Source: Aminobacter aganoensis (lineage in GTDB: Bacteria; Pseudomonadota; Alphaproteobacteria; Rhizobiales; Rhizobiaceae). Taken from it: DNA of 64,000 nucleotides. Shown here in pieces: positions 1-8,402 of this stretch. The notes under the pieces were generated by a model, which was not told the origin of the DNA, did no database searches, and saw only the letters and a program-made list of their open reading frames with translations. The position numbers and the translations under genes were made by a program. The stretch covers positions 122,028 to 186,027 of the forward strand of contig NZ_JACHOU010000009.1 of the NCBI RefSeq assembly GCF_014206975.1, given 5' to 3'. Each line of letters starts with the position of its first letter. Within the stretch, counting starts at the first letter, position 1.

Positions 1-666
1 ATCCCGGCTCTAGGCGCCGCTATGACCGAGGCGATCGCGCAGCTCAGGGACGGCGGCCGTACGACTATGGTGGTTCGCAAGGACGATCGCGATCTCGGCG
101 CGATCGGGCTAATGGACACGCCACGCGCCGCTGCGCGGGACGCGCTGAAGAAGCTGCACGAAATCGGCATCACGCGCATGATCATGATCTCGGGCGACAA
201 CCAAAAGGTCGCCGACGCGATCGCCAGAGATGTCGGACTCGACGAAGCCTGGGGCGACCTGATGCCCGAGGACAAGGTGGAGGCGATCAAGAAACTGCGC
301 TCCGAAGGCAAAGTGGCCATGGTCGGCGACGGCGTCAACGATGCGCCGGCGATGGCGAGCGCAACGGTCGGCATCGCCATGGGCGCTGCCGGGTCTGACG
401 TAGCCCTGGAGACAGCCGATGTCGCGCTGATGGCCGACGACCTGGCGCGCCTGCCCTTCGCCGTTGGGCTTAGCCGCCGGACCCGCTCGATCATCCTCCA
501 GAACGTGGTGGTCAGCCTCGGCATCGTCGCCGTGCTCGTGCCTGCGACGATCTTCGGTTTGAGCATTGGAGCTGCGGTTGCGGTCCATGAAGGCTCGACC
601 CTGCTCGTAGTCTTCAATGCCTTGCGCCTGCTTGCCTACCGCGACCCCTATCGGGCGGCAGCGTAG
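1..666 (+). CDS. Heavy-metal P1B-type ATPase, C-terminal part (gene cut by window edge)
   Basis: The reading frame is open from base 1, so the gene starts left of the window. The visible part carries the end of the ATP-binding/phosphorylation region of a P-type cation pump, including the hinge motif GDGVNDAPA (bases about 325-351), followed by the last two membrane helices. The closing segment with HEGSTLLVVFNALRLL is typical of the ZntA/CadA branch (Zn, Cd, Pb export) rather than of copper pumps, which is family knowledge. Metal-site residues in the earlier helices are outside the window, so the substrate cannot be confirmed. The small HMA protein at 1045 may be its metallochaperone partner. 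Confidence 0.9.
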   Translation: MPALGAAMTEAIAQLRDGGRTTMVVRKDDRDLGAIGLMDTPRAAARDALKKLHEIGITRMIMISGDNQKVADAIARDVGLDEAWGDLMPEDKVEAIKKLRSEGKVAMVGDGVNDAPAMASATVGIAMGAAGSDVALETADVALMADDLARLPFAVGLSRRTRSIILQNVVVSLGIVAVLVPATIFGLSIGAAVAVHEGSTLLVVFNALRLLAYRDPYRAAA

Positions 667-974
667 ATTCGGTGTCGTGGCGCATTCTGACGGCGCACGC
701 CGTTGGTATGAACTCTGTGATGAGTTAAAGGCCGCAGCGGTATCTCCAGAGGACCTTGGAACGCATAGATGACGTGGAGAGCATGGGCCAGCCCAGCATT
801 TCGGATCATCGTCCTCCAAGGCTCGCTGTCAGGACGGACCGTGCTGACCGATGCCACGAACGGCAGACTTTACCGCGAAGCGATAGCAGATGACCCTTCA
901 TGTTGAAGGAGGCCTTGTGCGGATTTGTGCGTCGTTGGCGCATACGGCTATCTCAATTTTCACGAGAGAAGCTA

Positions 975-1005
975 TTGACCCTCGAGGAACTGCAGGTTTC
1001 AGATT
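975..1005 (+). promoter_or_regulatory. MerR-family (CadR/ZntR/PbrR-like) operator-promoter
   Basis: A TTGACC -35 box (975-980) and a CAGATT -10-like box (1000-1005) are 19 bp apart, the over-long spacing typical of MerR-controlled promoters. Between them lies an imperfect dyad, ACCCTCGAG then GAA then CTGCAGGTT (978-998), with the same architecture as the ACCCTATAG...CTACAGGGT operators of CadR/ZntR/PbrR regulators (known pattern). It lies 40 bases upstream of the HMA gene. No merR gene is in the window, so it may be left of base 1 or elsewhere. I see nothing in the rest of 667-1044. Confidence 0.55.
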
Positions 1006-1044
1006 GGGCGTCATCGTTGATCCAGACATGCGAAGGAACCACCG

Positions 1045-1263
1045 ATGACGACATCCAGAATTATCGAGTTCAATATTGAGGGCATGGATTGCGCCGATTG
1101 CGTCAGCACCATCGAGAGTGAGGTGCGAAGGCTGCCGGGTATCATGGCTGTAAAGGTTTCGTTGGTCGATAACAGTGCTCTTATAAAGCTCGATACGACC
1201 AAAGTGTCAGAGAGTGCAATTTTCGACGTCGTCGAACACGCGGGCTACGAAGTTCAGCGATGA
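1045..1263 (+). CDS. Small HMA-domain metal-binding protein (CopZ/MerP-like)
   Basis: This is a 72-residue protein consisting of one heavy-metal-associated domain. The metal-binding loop is GMDCADC, with C16 and C19 as the ligands. It has no signal peptide, so it should act in the cytoplasm as a metal carrier or as a detached N-terminal domain for a P-type ATPase. The acidic residues in and after the motif (D15, D18) are more common in Zn/Cd/Pb versions than in copper chaperones. It follows the ATPase fragment by 378 bases but has its own MerR-type promoter. The start is ATG at 1045, 5 bases after the AAGGAAC Shine-Dalgarno-like stretch. Confidence 0.85.
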   Translation: MTTSRIIEFNIEGMDCADCVSTIESEVRRLPGIMAVKVSLVDNSALIKLDTTKVSESAIFDVVEHAGYEVQR

Positions 1264-1827
1264 TCGGTTCATTTCCATTCCATCGGCACAGGCCAGAGCA
1301 GCTAGCCCGGCTCGGTGTGATTGAGGACCTAGGGGTGATAGACCAAGACCCGGCTGACGGTCGTAATCTGACCCTTGATCTTCAAGTCGGTGGTGATGAG
1401 CAGCAAATCGCCAGCGCCGAGGACGAATAACCGACTGCCCATCGGGACGTGTTTGGCGCGCTGCGGACCAGCGGCTTTGACAGGACATATTACAGCATCG
1501 TGGACGCCGCTTAGCGCAGGATCACGAGCCGCTTTTACCGGACTCACTCCGGCGTCATCGGAATCCCCGTGGTTGTCGGTATACCGCCTGCATGATCGAG
1601 CAACGAATCGCATAAAGCGAGAGGAGGCACACGTTCGAAAACTGTGTCAGGGAGAGAGCAACTTTGGCGGCGAAGGAATGCAGATTGTCTAGCATTTACG
1701 GTTAGATAATTTGGAAATTGGTGACTCCTGGCGCTTTTTGGCAGCCAGCCTTGTTCCCTTGCGATGGCACAGCTCGTTAAAGGCTCGTCGGTACACGAAT
1801 GCGCGCCAAGATCATGTGACGGCCAAC
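1264..1827. other. Non-coding stretch with no supported gene
   Basis: Overlapping frames exist on both strands here, but none shows a recognisable family, a good ribosome site or plausible codon use. The minus-strand frame ending near 1329 has a hydrophobic C-terminal segment and could be decayed coding sequence, but I cannot assign it. Confidence 0.4.
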
Positions 1828-2193
1828 CTAACGAAGGGGATTGGCTAGAGTCTCGGCGGGCGCGGCCAGCATCACCGCAGTATCAGGCACGGCTACACCC
1901 CAATCGTTCATGGCGTTGAGAACGTTGCGGAGAGAGGTGCCGAGAGGCGTCAGCTCATAAATCACCTTTGGTGGGGTTTCGGCATAGGCCGTGCGTGTCA
2001 CCAGACCGTGCTGCTCGAACTTTCGCAGGCGGTTCGTCAGGGTGTGGGCGCTAATACCTGACAGCGCCTCGCGCAGTTGAGTAAACCGCCGCGGTCCATG
2101 CAACAGCTCGCGCACGATCAGCGTGGCCCAGGGTCCATCAAGCAGGATCAGGAACCGGTCCACCCCGCACTGCGGGAGGTTTCTTACACTCAT
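1828..2193 (-). CDS. HxlR-family transcriptional regulator
   Basis: This is a 121-residue winged-helix regulator of the HxlR (MarR-like) family. The core runs from GPWATLIVRELLHGPRRFTQ through the recognition region SAHTLTNRLRKFEQHGLV to the wing, where YELTPLGTSL is the family signature. It has only one cysteine, near the N-terminus. The start is placed at 2193 (MSVRN), behind GAGAAAG with good spacing. An in-frame ATG at 2208 would sit inside the palindrome 2206-2248 and is less likely. The gene is divergent from the NmrA-like reductase at 2282, and HxlR regulators commonly control such neighbouring reductases in response to quinones or electrophiles (inference). Confidence 0.88.
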   Translation of the reverse strand: MSVRNLPQCGVDRFLILLDGPWATLIVRELLHGPRRFTQLREALSGISAHTLTNRLRKFEQHGLVTRTAYAETPPKVIYELTPLGTSLRNVLNAMNDWGVAVPDTAVMLAAPAETLANPLR

Positions 2194-2205
2194 CGAACTT
2201 TCTCG

Positions 2206-2248
2206 CATTGGTGCATTTGACGTAACCGATGCAGATATTGCACCAATG
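2206..2248. promoter_or_regulatory. Perfect 10-bp inverted repeat in the HxlR/reductase divergent promoter
   Basis: The arms CATTGGTGCA (2206-2215) and TGCACCAATG (2239-2248) are exact reverse complements, separated by 23 bp. They are 12 bp upstream of the chosen HxlR start and 33 bp upstream of the reductase start. The position and symmetry fit an operator for the HxlR protein that controls both genes. This is an inference from sequence only. Confidence 0.6.
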
Positions 2249-2281
2249 GCTATCCGATTTCCATATCCTATGAGGAATTCG

Positions 2282-3139
2282 ATGCCCTACGTTGTTCACG
2301 GTGCCAGTGGAGCACAAGGTGGTCCGCTGCTCACTCGACTACTTTCCAACGGCACGGCCGCAGTCGGAGCGGTGCGCAATCCTGGCCAATTGAAGGGCAA
2401 GCCAGTAATCGCCGTCGACAACGCATCGGTCGATTCTCTGACCGTCGCCTATCACGAAGTCGACGGTGTTTTCGCTCACCTGCCGGCTGCGCCAGAGCCG
2501 GTACGTCGACAATATGCGCAAAACATCGTTGCTGCCATTAAGGCCGCCAGGCCGAAGCGGGTCGTCGCCTCGACCAGCGGTGCCATCATTGACATGGCTG
2601 GCAGCCCGCTCCAAGCATCCGATGACAGCGCCATCATGATCCTGGTCAACGGTATCCGAGACAGCGGCATCTCGCATTCTATCGTCGCTCCGCGCCTTTA
2701 TCTCGAAAATCTGCTTTTGCCGCCCATTTTCGAAGCCGCGAAAGCCGACGGAACGCTGAGCTATCCGATCCGGGCAAACTTTCCTGTTTCCTGGTGCTCG
2801 CACCTCGATGTCGCTGAAGCCGCCCAAAAACTTCTGACCGATCATTCCGTTAGCGGGATTGTCGGGGTCGGCCATCTGCCTGGGCTTGGAGGAGAGGATC
2901 TGGCCACTGGCTTTGCCGAGGAATTCGGACGCGGCGTCGCGTTTCAATCGCTCGCGCCGGACTCATTCGGCAAGCTGATCGAGCCGATGTTCGGCCCCGC
3001 TGCGGCCAATGTGGTCGGCCTGTATAAGGCATTATGGGAAGCGCCGGCAAACGTCATTAGGAATGAGACAAGTGCGCAAAGTGTGCTCGGGCTAATGCCG
3101 CGCAGCGTCAGACAGTGGCTTGCGGAAACGCTCGGTTGA
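2282..3139 (+). CDS. NmrA-like NAD(P)-binding oxidoreductase (atypical SDR)
   Basis: This is a 285-residue protein with an N-terminal Rossmann nucleotide-binding motif, VVHGASGAQGGPLLTRLL (GxxGxxG), near residues 3-20. NmrA/HSCARG proteins and QorB-type quinone reductases share this fold, and many bind NAD(P)H and act on quinones or sense redox state. The segment VVASTSGAI fits the fourth strand, and there is no complete YxxxK catalytic pair, which supports the atypical SDR assignment. ATG 2282 follows GAGGAATTC. An ATG 12 bases earlier overlaps that ribosome site. It is transcribed away from the HxlR regulator, so it is probably that regulator's target. Confidence 0.82.
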   Translation: MPYVVHGASGAQGGPLLTRLLSNGTAAVGAVRNPGQLKGKPVIAVDNASVDSLTVAYHEVDGVFAHLPAAPEPVRRQYAQNIVAAIKAARPKRVVASTSGAIIDMAGSPLQASDDSAIMILVNGIRDSGISHSIVAPRLYLENLLLPPIFEAAKADGTLSYPIRANFPVSWCSHLDVAEAAQKLLTDHSVSGIVGVGHLPGLGGEDLATGFAEEFGRGVAFQSLAPDSFGKLIEPMFGPAAANVVGLYKALWEAPANVIRNETSAQSVLGLMPRSVRQWLAETLG

Positions 3140-3534
3140 GTTTTCCACATCGAGCGTCGCCCAGCATTCGCCGGGCGCCGTTCTCAGTTGTCTTGACCGC
3201 AGCGGATCCTCTAGGCGGTCTGTCACAACCCGTGCAACCTACTCGTGAAAACCGCCGACACTCCGAGAATGTCGAGCCATGACGACCGACAACTATCCAC
3301 GGCGCCTGGGAGTATCGGTGGTAGTCTATCATCACCGCTGCGCTCGGTTTCACCGGGCTAATGGGTCAGCACCCAATTCTCCGGCGGTGCTTCTTTGATA
3401 TTGTGCGTTTCGATGAAACGACATTGCGACCCAATTGCCGCACCTTCCAAGCCGCTCCAGACTTGATAATAGAGACGTGAGTTGATTGGGTGGCAGGCTG
3501 CCGCCCACTCTCGCAGCACTAAGGGGAGAAGACC
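3140..3534. other. Intergenic region, no gene seen
   Basis: Nothing recognisable is encoded. The last part must hold the promoter of the hydrolase at 3535, whose ribosome site AGGGGAGAAG is clear. Confidence 0.5.
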
Positions 3535-4080
3535 ATGAGCAAACGCGCCGTCATCGTCGTTGATCTTCAAAAGGATTATCTGAGTTCAGGCCGTTTCGCG
3601 CTCGATGGCATCGAACAGGCCGTCAGCAATGCCGCCAAAGTAGCTGCTGCCGCGCGCGCCGCTGGGGTCAAGGTTATAAACGTTCGTCACGAAAATCCCG
3701 TCGGCGCCCCATTTTTCGAAGCGGGCGCCGAAGGCTCAGAGATCATCCCGGAAATGACACCTCTGCCGGATGAAACCGTCGTTACCAAGCACCACCCGAA
3801 TTCGTTTCGCGACACGGCCCTAAAATCGGTTCTGGACGCAGACGGCATCACAGAACTGGTGATCGTTGGCGCTATGAGCCACATGTGCATTGATGCCACG
3901 AGCCGCGCCGCGGTGGACCTTGGGTTTGGCGTGACGGTCGTGTCGGATGCCTGTGCGACCCGCAACCTTGAATTTGGCGGTAAGACCGTTGCTGCGTCGG
4001 ACGTTCATGCCGCATACATGTCCGCCCTCGCGTTCGCTTATGCCGAAGTGAAGAACACAGACGAGTTGGTTCTCAGTTGA
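3535..4080 (+). CDS. Isochorismatase-family cysteine hydrolase
   Basis: This is a 181-residue alpha/beta hydrolase of the isochorismatase-like superfamily. The catalytic triad is visible: D10 (VIVVDLQKDY), K85 (VVTKHHPNSF) and C118 (GAMSHMCIDAT). The cis-peptide VGAMSHMC stretch is also typical. Members hydrolyse isochorismate, nicotinamide, N-carbamoyl compounds or other small amides, and the sequence does not decide which. It is a cytoplasmic enzyme of normal family length. It stands alone between two non-coding stretches, so context does not help. The start at ATG 3535 is fixed by AGGGGAGAAG. Confidence 0.88.
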   Translation: MSKRAVIVVDLQKDYLSSGRFALDGIEQAVSNAAKVAAAARAAGVKVINVRHENPVGAPFFEAGAEGSEIIPEMTPLPDETVVTKHHPNSFRDTALKSVLDADGITELVIVGAMSHMCIDATSRAAVDLGFGVTVVSDACATRNLEFGGKTVAASDVHAAYMSALAFAYAEVKNTDELVLS

Positions 4081-4435
4081 TCATTACAGGATCGCCCCTG
4101 CCCTAGGTCCGCGTGTTCGATCCCTCTCTCAAATGTCCGCGTGCCTGCTGAAAGGGCTTGGTCGCAATAGCTCTTCTGGATTTTGTGAGCGATCATGAGC
4201 GCTATCGGGCAACGTCCCCAATGGTGTGCGTGGTTTTCTTCGATCGGCGCGATATTCGATCCTTCGCGACCAAACAGAGCGGTTCATATCCAGCACTGCT
4301 AAGAAATACCGATCTCAGCATCCAGCGCGCCCCATGTACCTATGCCAGTTTGAGTGTGCAGTGGCCACATTTGTCGCAGCCCTCCCGATTTTCACCCACA
4401 CGCTGAGATGGTAGTCTCCATTCTGGAGAGACATC
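4081..4435. other. Intergenic region upstream of the first copper cassette
   Basis: No supported gene. Short open frames on both strands lack any family signal. The right end carries the ribosome site GGAGAG (4425-4430) of the next gene, within a near-palindrome GTCTCC-attct-GGAGAGAC that may be fortuitous. Confidence 0.4.
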
Positions 4436-4816
4436 GTGAGGGCAGCCGAACACAAGAGGAACATATTTGTCGCGCTAGTCGCGGCATTGATCCTTCTTGC
4501 CCAGACAGCTCTCTCAGGCTGGGGATCCGGCGCGATGGCCGCCACGCCGATGCTAGACGCGTTCGGCAATCCGCTTTGCATCACCAGTACTGACCCAACA
4601 GGCGGTTCCACAAGCGACCATTCAAAAATGCCGAACTGCTGCACTTTCGGTTGCAGCACGGTCTCGCCCTTACTTGCAATCCCGGATTCTGACGGCACCG
4701 GTCTTGCCCGGCCTTTGATCGTCTCCGACGTCCTTTTCTCAATCGGAAAGGGCGTTGTCCTGCCCTCACCGGATCACGATCCGGGAAGTCCCCGCGCACC
4801 TCCGCTAACGGCCTGA
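4436..4816 (+). CDS. DUF2946-type exported protein, copper cassette 1
   Basis: This is a 126-residue protein with a hydrophobic N-terminal signal/anchor (about residues 9-34, ending GAMAA), a cysteine-containing middle section (PNCCTFGC) and a proline-rich tail ending RAPPLTA. This layout is that of DUF2946 proteins, short exported proteins repeatedly found next to copper genes; no biochemical function is established that I know of. The start is GTG 4436, five bases after GGAGAG. It heads a cassette with PCuAC, SCO and PepSY genes. Two further proteins of the same layout are encoded at 24759-25166 and 29139-29519. Confidence 0.7.
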   Translation: MRAAEHKRNIFVALVAALILLAQTALSGWGSGAMAATPMLDAFGNPLCITSTDPTGGSTSDHSKMPNCCTFGCSTVSPLLAIPDSDGTGLARPLIVSDVLFSIGKGVVLPSPDHDPGSPRAPPLTA

Positions 4817-4898
4817 TCACGCCGACGCTGAAGCGTCGATCATATCAGCCATAATCCCATGCTGCCATGCGGCAGAAGGGCGACTTCGGAGCAATTTC

Positions 4899-5456
4899 AT
4901 GCGCAATTCCATTCGCGATGCCGCGCGCGTCGCTTCCAACACCTATCCGCTTTCACGTTTTCGTTCGATCGAGGAGCGTCTCGGCATCCTCGCCTTCACG
5001 ACGATGCTGCTTTTTGCCATGACCCAGGGGCTGTTCGCCCATGAATTCAAGGCGGGCGAGATCGAAATCGTGCACCCATGGTCGCGCGCCACACCAGACG
5101 GCGCCAAGGTTGCCGCAGGGTACATTACCCTTAAGAACGGCGGGACGGAACCCGATCGGCTGATCTCGGCCACCGGCGAAATCGCCGGCAAAACCGAGAT
5201 CCACGAAATGGCCGTCGACGCCAATGGGGTCATGACCATGCGGCCGGTCGAAGGTGGCGTCGAGATCCGCGCGGGCGAGACTGTCGAACTGAAGCCCGGC
5301 GCATTCCACATCATGTTCATGAACCTCAAGCAAGGCGCCAAGCAGGGCGAAAAGTTCAAGGGTACGCTGACATTCGAGAAGGCCGGTACCGTTGACGTCG
5401 AATTCGACGTCCAGGCAATCGGCGGCGCGACGGAGCATAACGGCCATGGCGGCTAA
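4899..5456 (+). CDS. PCuAC-type periplasmic copper chaperone, copy 1
   Basis: This is a 185-residue protein with an N-terminal hydrophobic segment (about 29-47) and a PCuAC (DUF461) cupredoxin-like domain. The copper ligand set H102/M104, M114, H137, M139 matches the family pattern H-M-x(n)-M-x(n)-H-x-M. Proteins of this family carry Cu(I) in the periplasm and deliver it, together with SCO proteins, to the CuA or CuB sites of haem-copper oxidases. The tail is His-rich (EHNGHGG). The SCO gene overlaps its 3' end, which supports a joint role. The N-terminus before the signal segment is unusually long, so a downstream start is possible. Confidence 0.9.
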   Translation: MRNSIRDAARVASNTYPLSRFRSIEERLGILAFTTMLLFAMTQGLFAHEFKAGEIEIVHPWSRATPDGAKVAAGYITLKNGGTEPDRLISATGEIAGKTEIHEMAVDANGVMTMRPVEGGVEIRAGETVELKPGAFHIMFMNLKQGAKQGEKFKGTLTFEKAGTVDVEFDVQAIGGATEHNGHGG

Positions 5457-6057
5457 CGCACGCGTCTGGCGCAATCGGCTTATCGCGTCGACCATCCTTG
5501 CCGTTCTCGTGTTCGGAAGCCTGGGAGTCGGTTTGGCCGTGGGCCTCTTCCGTCCGACGGCGCAACAGACCGTAGAAATCGGCGGCCCCTTCACGCTGAC
5601 CGACCAGAACGGTGCTGCGTTTCCCGACAGCAACTTGCGCGGAAAGCCCTTTACCGTGTTCTTCGGGTTCACCCACTGTCCCGAAGTCTGCCCGACGACG
5701 CTTTGGGAAATGTCGGAAGCGCTCAAGGCCTTGGGCCCTGACGCCGACAAGCTGCGTGTGCTCTTCATCTCGGTCGACCCGATGCGCGACACGCCGGATG
5801 TGCTGTCGCGTTACATGCAGTCCTTCGACCAGAGGATCGTCGGTTTGACGGGAAGCGAGGAAGACATCGCCACCGTCGGCAAGGCCTACCGCGCCTATTG
5901 GGAGAAGATCCTCACCGACGATGGCGACTACACGATGAACCACACGGCCTCGATCTTCATGATGGATGCGGACGGACGGTTTATTGGCACCATCGCCTAC
6001 GAGGAGAAGGCCGATGTGCGCCTTGCCAAGCTGAAGCGCCTGATCTCTGGGTCGTAA
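5446..6057 (+). CDS. SCO1/SenC family copper-insertion protein, copy 1
   Basis: This is a 203-residue protein with a membrane anchor (about 12-34) and a thioredoxin-like SCO domain. The copper ligands are C78 and C82 (HCPEVCPTT) and H166 (TMNHTAS). SCO proteins bind copper and act as a metallochaperone or thiol reductase for cytochrome oxidase copper centres. The start is ATG 5446 (MAANARVW), overlapping the PCuAC gene by 11 bases; an earlier in-frame ATG at 5392 would add a non-hydrophobic extension that the paralogue at 23572-24183 lacks. The two SCO copies keep all three ligands at identical residue numbers. Confidence 0.92.
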   Translation: MAANARVWRNRLIASTILAVLVFGSLGVGLAVGLFRPTAQQTVEIGGPFTLTDQNGAAFPDSNLRGKPFTVFFGFTHCPEVCPTTLWEMSEALKALGPDADKLRVLFISVDPMRDTPDVLSRYMQSFDQRIVGLTGSEEDIATVGKAYRAYWEKILTDDGDYTMNHTASIFMMDADGRFIGTIAYEEKADVRLAKLKRLISGS

Positions 6058-6072
6058 CGGCCTTCGTCATGC

Positions 6073-7557
6073 GTGGTCGGCCCCCGGGCCGACCTGACCA
6101 ATTCACAACCCAACCGGCGGCCCTCAGAGGCTGCCTCTGATCCCGAGGGGGAAGCATGTCCATTCTTGCAGCCAAGGCTGCCTGACCAGACAGTCAGCAC
6201 GCGTCTATACCGTTCCATCTGGCGCTGGCATTTTTATGCCGGCATCGTCGTCATACCGTTTCTGATCGTCTCGGCACTGACCGGCATGATCATGCTCTAC
6301 GGCAACTCGATCGAGACCTTTCTAGGCGCCAAGCACTATGTCGCGCCAGACGGGGAGCGCGCCTCCCTTGTCGAGCAGGGTGAGGCCGCCATTTCCGCCA
6401 TTCCCGGAAGCAGCCTGAAGCTGCTCGTCAATCCCGCATCGAGTGATCGCGCCAGCGTATTCATCGTCGATGCTGACGGGAAAAACGTCGTCGTCAGTGT
6501 GGACCCGCATGGCCCGAAGGTCGTCCACAGCATCGTTAAGGACAACACCTGGTTCTATTGGGCCAACAACATCCATGGGACGTTGCTGATCGGCACGATT
6601 GGCGACCGCATCATGGAGATCGCCGCAGGCCTGGGCATCGTGCTCGTGCTCACCGGTCTCTATATGTGGTGGCCGCGTAACGGCAGGACGCTGACCCGCG
6701 CGCTCGTGCCAAATTTCGCAGCCCGCGGCCGGGCCGCATGGAAGGAACTGCATGTTTCGGCCGGCTTCTACATGGCCGTGGTGCTGCTATTCTTCTTGAT
6801 CTCGGGCTTGTCCTGGGCCGGCATATGGGGTGAGAAGATCACCCAGGCCTGGAGCACATTCCCGGCAGAGAAGTGGGATAACGTTCCGCTCTCGGACAAG
6901 ACGCACGCCTCGATGAACCACGGCGCGCTGAAGGAAGTGCCGTGGGCGATAGAGCAGACGGCGATGCCCGTCTCAGGCTCAGAGGCAGGCGCTTCGGGTG
7001 TCCCCGAGGGCACGCCTGTCAACCTGGATACGGTGGCCGCACTTGCGCGCACAATCGGCTTCGACGGGCAGTTCCGCATCAACGTGCCGCAGGGCGAAGA
7101 CGGCGTCTTCACCATCTCCGCCGACTCCATGGATGGCGACACGACAAACGCCACAGGCGACCGCACGGTCCATGTCGATCAATACACTGGCAAGGTGCTG
7201 GCCGAAGTCGGATTTTCCGACTATTCACTCCCCGGCAAGGCGATGGCTGTTGGAATTGCACTGCATCAAGGCAACCTCGGCCCACTCAACACGGCGCTCA
7301 ATCTGCTGTTCTGCCTCTTCATCCTCTTCATGTGCTTCTCCGGTGTGGTGATGTGGTGGAAGCGGCGTCCCGCGGGCCAACTGGGCGCGCCGCTTTACCC
7401 GCGCGATTTTAGGGCCCCAGTTGCGATCATGGCGATCGCCGTCGTCGTCTGTCTCATTTTCCCTTTGACCGGCCTCGGCATCGCGCTCTTTGCGCTGATC
7501 GACTTCCTGCTGCCGAAGCGATTGAAGGAAGCAGGCGCGCAGTCCGTGCCAGCATAG
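6073..7557 (+). CDS. PepSY-associated membrane protein, copy 1 (start or frame uncertain)
   Basis: This protein of up to 494 residues has the PepSY-TM layout: an entry helix starting LYRSIWRWHFYAG, a periplasmic PepSY region, two central helices, a second periplasmic region and C-terminal helices ending with MWWKRRP. Such proteins are often linked to metal or siderophore reduction (PiuB-like); the neighbours point to copper here. GTG 6073 gives 43 residues before LYRS that do not resemble the paralogue at 27720-29096. A much better start, ATG 6156 behind GAGGGGG, lies in another frame and hits a stop at 6183 after nine codons, suggesting a frameshift near 6180. Confidence 0.8.
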   Translation: MVGPRADLTNSQPNRRPSEAASDPEGEACPFLQPRLPDQTVSTRLYRSIWRWHFYAGIVVIPFLIVSALTGMIMLYGNSIETFLGAKHYVAPDGERASLVEQGEAAISAIPGSSLKLLVNPASSDRASVFIVDADGKNVVVSVDPHGPKVVHSIVKDNTWFYWANNIHGTLLIGTIGDRIMEIAAGLGIVLVLTGLYMWWPRNGRTLTRALVPNFAARGRAAWKELHVSAGFYMAVVLLFFLISGLSWAGIWGEKITQAWSTFPAEKWDNVPLSDKTHASMNHGALKEVPWAIEQTAMPVSGSEAGASGVPEGTPVNLDTVAALARTIGFDGQFRINVPQGEDGVFTISADSMDGDTTNATGDRTVHVDQYTGKVLAEVGFSDYSLPGKAMAVGIALHQGNLGPLNTALNLLFCLFILFMCFSGVVMWWKRRPAGQLGAPLYPRDFRAPVAIMAIAVVVCLIFPLTGLGIALFALIDFLLPKRLKEAGAQSVPA

Positions 7558-8402
7558 ACGATGGAGACGGATCACCTCCCCGTCACCGTCGTGGCCACGT
7601 TTGCGACCGACGCAATCGGATGTTTTTACTCGCGGTAGCTTGTGGCTGCGAAACGAAACGGCAGGTTCGTTCGGCCAGCCCTGCGTGCTGTTTCGTCAAT
7701 ATACTACCCGATGTCAGGAAGGGCTGACGTGAGCAGTCGACCGTCCCTGTTGCGTCGCCGACACCAAAGCCGCAGGCAATTCGCCTGCGGCGGCGGAGGG
7801 TTCCGACACGCTCTGTCGGTGTCTTCACGCGCACGGAATTTCTTGACAGCAGCGAGATCGCCGCCCCGTGTCGCCACACATGGCCCAGTCAGAGACCTAT
7901 GCGCGACAAAGATAGGGCTTGGACGTCAATACCGTCCAGCCTTGCGTTTCCCGCAGCCAGATGCCGCAAGTCGCGCATGTTGTGCGACAGAAGCTGAGTT
8001 GTTTTGTGCCGGGATCAGCGACAAGAGCATCCCGCCCTTGAGCCCGGCAGTTTGATCCCGCATGGCGATTCATTTCGTTTAGATTTTTCCTGGCCATCTC
8101 ACGAAAAGCGGCCCAGGTCACTCTGGGAGCGGATCGCCATCATCAAGCGAACCCCAAGCCGAGTTTCGCGCGCGGTGCGGCAAATCCGACAACACTACCC
8201 GCTCCCCTGAAGTAAGGCTGCAGTTGCTGAGCTTCGTGTTCCTCTTAGATCGATAGTGCTTGCAACCGTAACCTTTCGGAATTGCCGCGCGCTTATCAAT
8301 GGGAGCTTCCGCGACACTCCGCCTCTGCGACAGGTGGTTACTTTGACCCACCGGCTGCCGCCGCTTATGCACGCGGAAGTGGAAGAAAACGGAGCTCGGC
8401 CC
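7558..8402. other. 845-base stretch without a recognisable gene
   Basis: Open frames occur on both strands (for example plus 7642-8055 and minus 7897-8121), but they overlap each other and show arginine/serine-rich shadow composition with no family match. Decayed genes are possible. The right end must contain the promoter of cydA. I found no FNR/FixK-type TTGAT-N4-ATCAA box in it. Confidence 0.4.

Noticed and set aside
109..819. Long minus-strand open frame opposite the P-type ATPase
   Set aside because: It is the antisense shadow of a clear ATPase frame and has no family motif or ribosome site.
4412..4434. GTCTCC-attct-GGAGAGAC near-palindrome as a copper-regulator operator
   Set aside because: It overlaps the ribosome site of the DUF2946 gene, is imperfect, and no equivalent is found before the other two DUF2946 genes.
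7642..8055. 137-codon plus-strand frame upstream of cydA
   Set aside because: Composition is Arg/Ser/Ala-rich shadow type, it overlaps minus-strand frames of similar quality, and no motif is seen.
8103..8213. Inverted pair GGGAGCGG ... CCGCTCCC upstream of cydA
   Set aside because: The arms are about 70 bases apart and short, so chance is likely.
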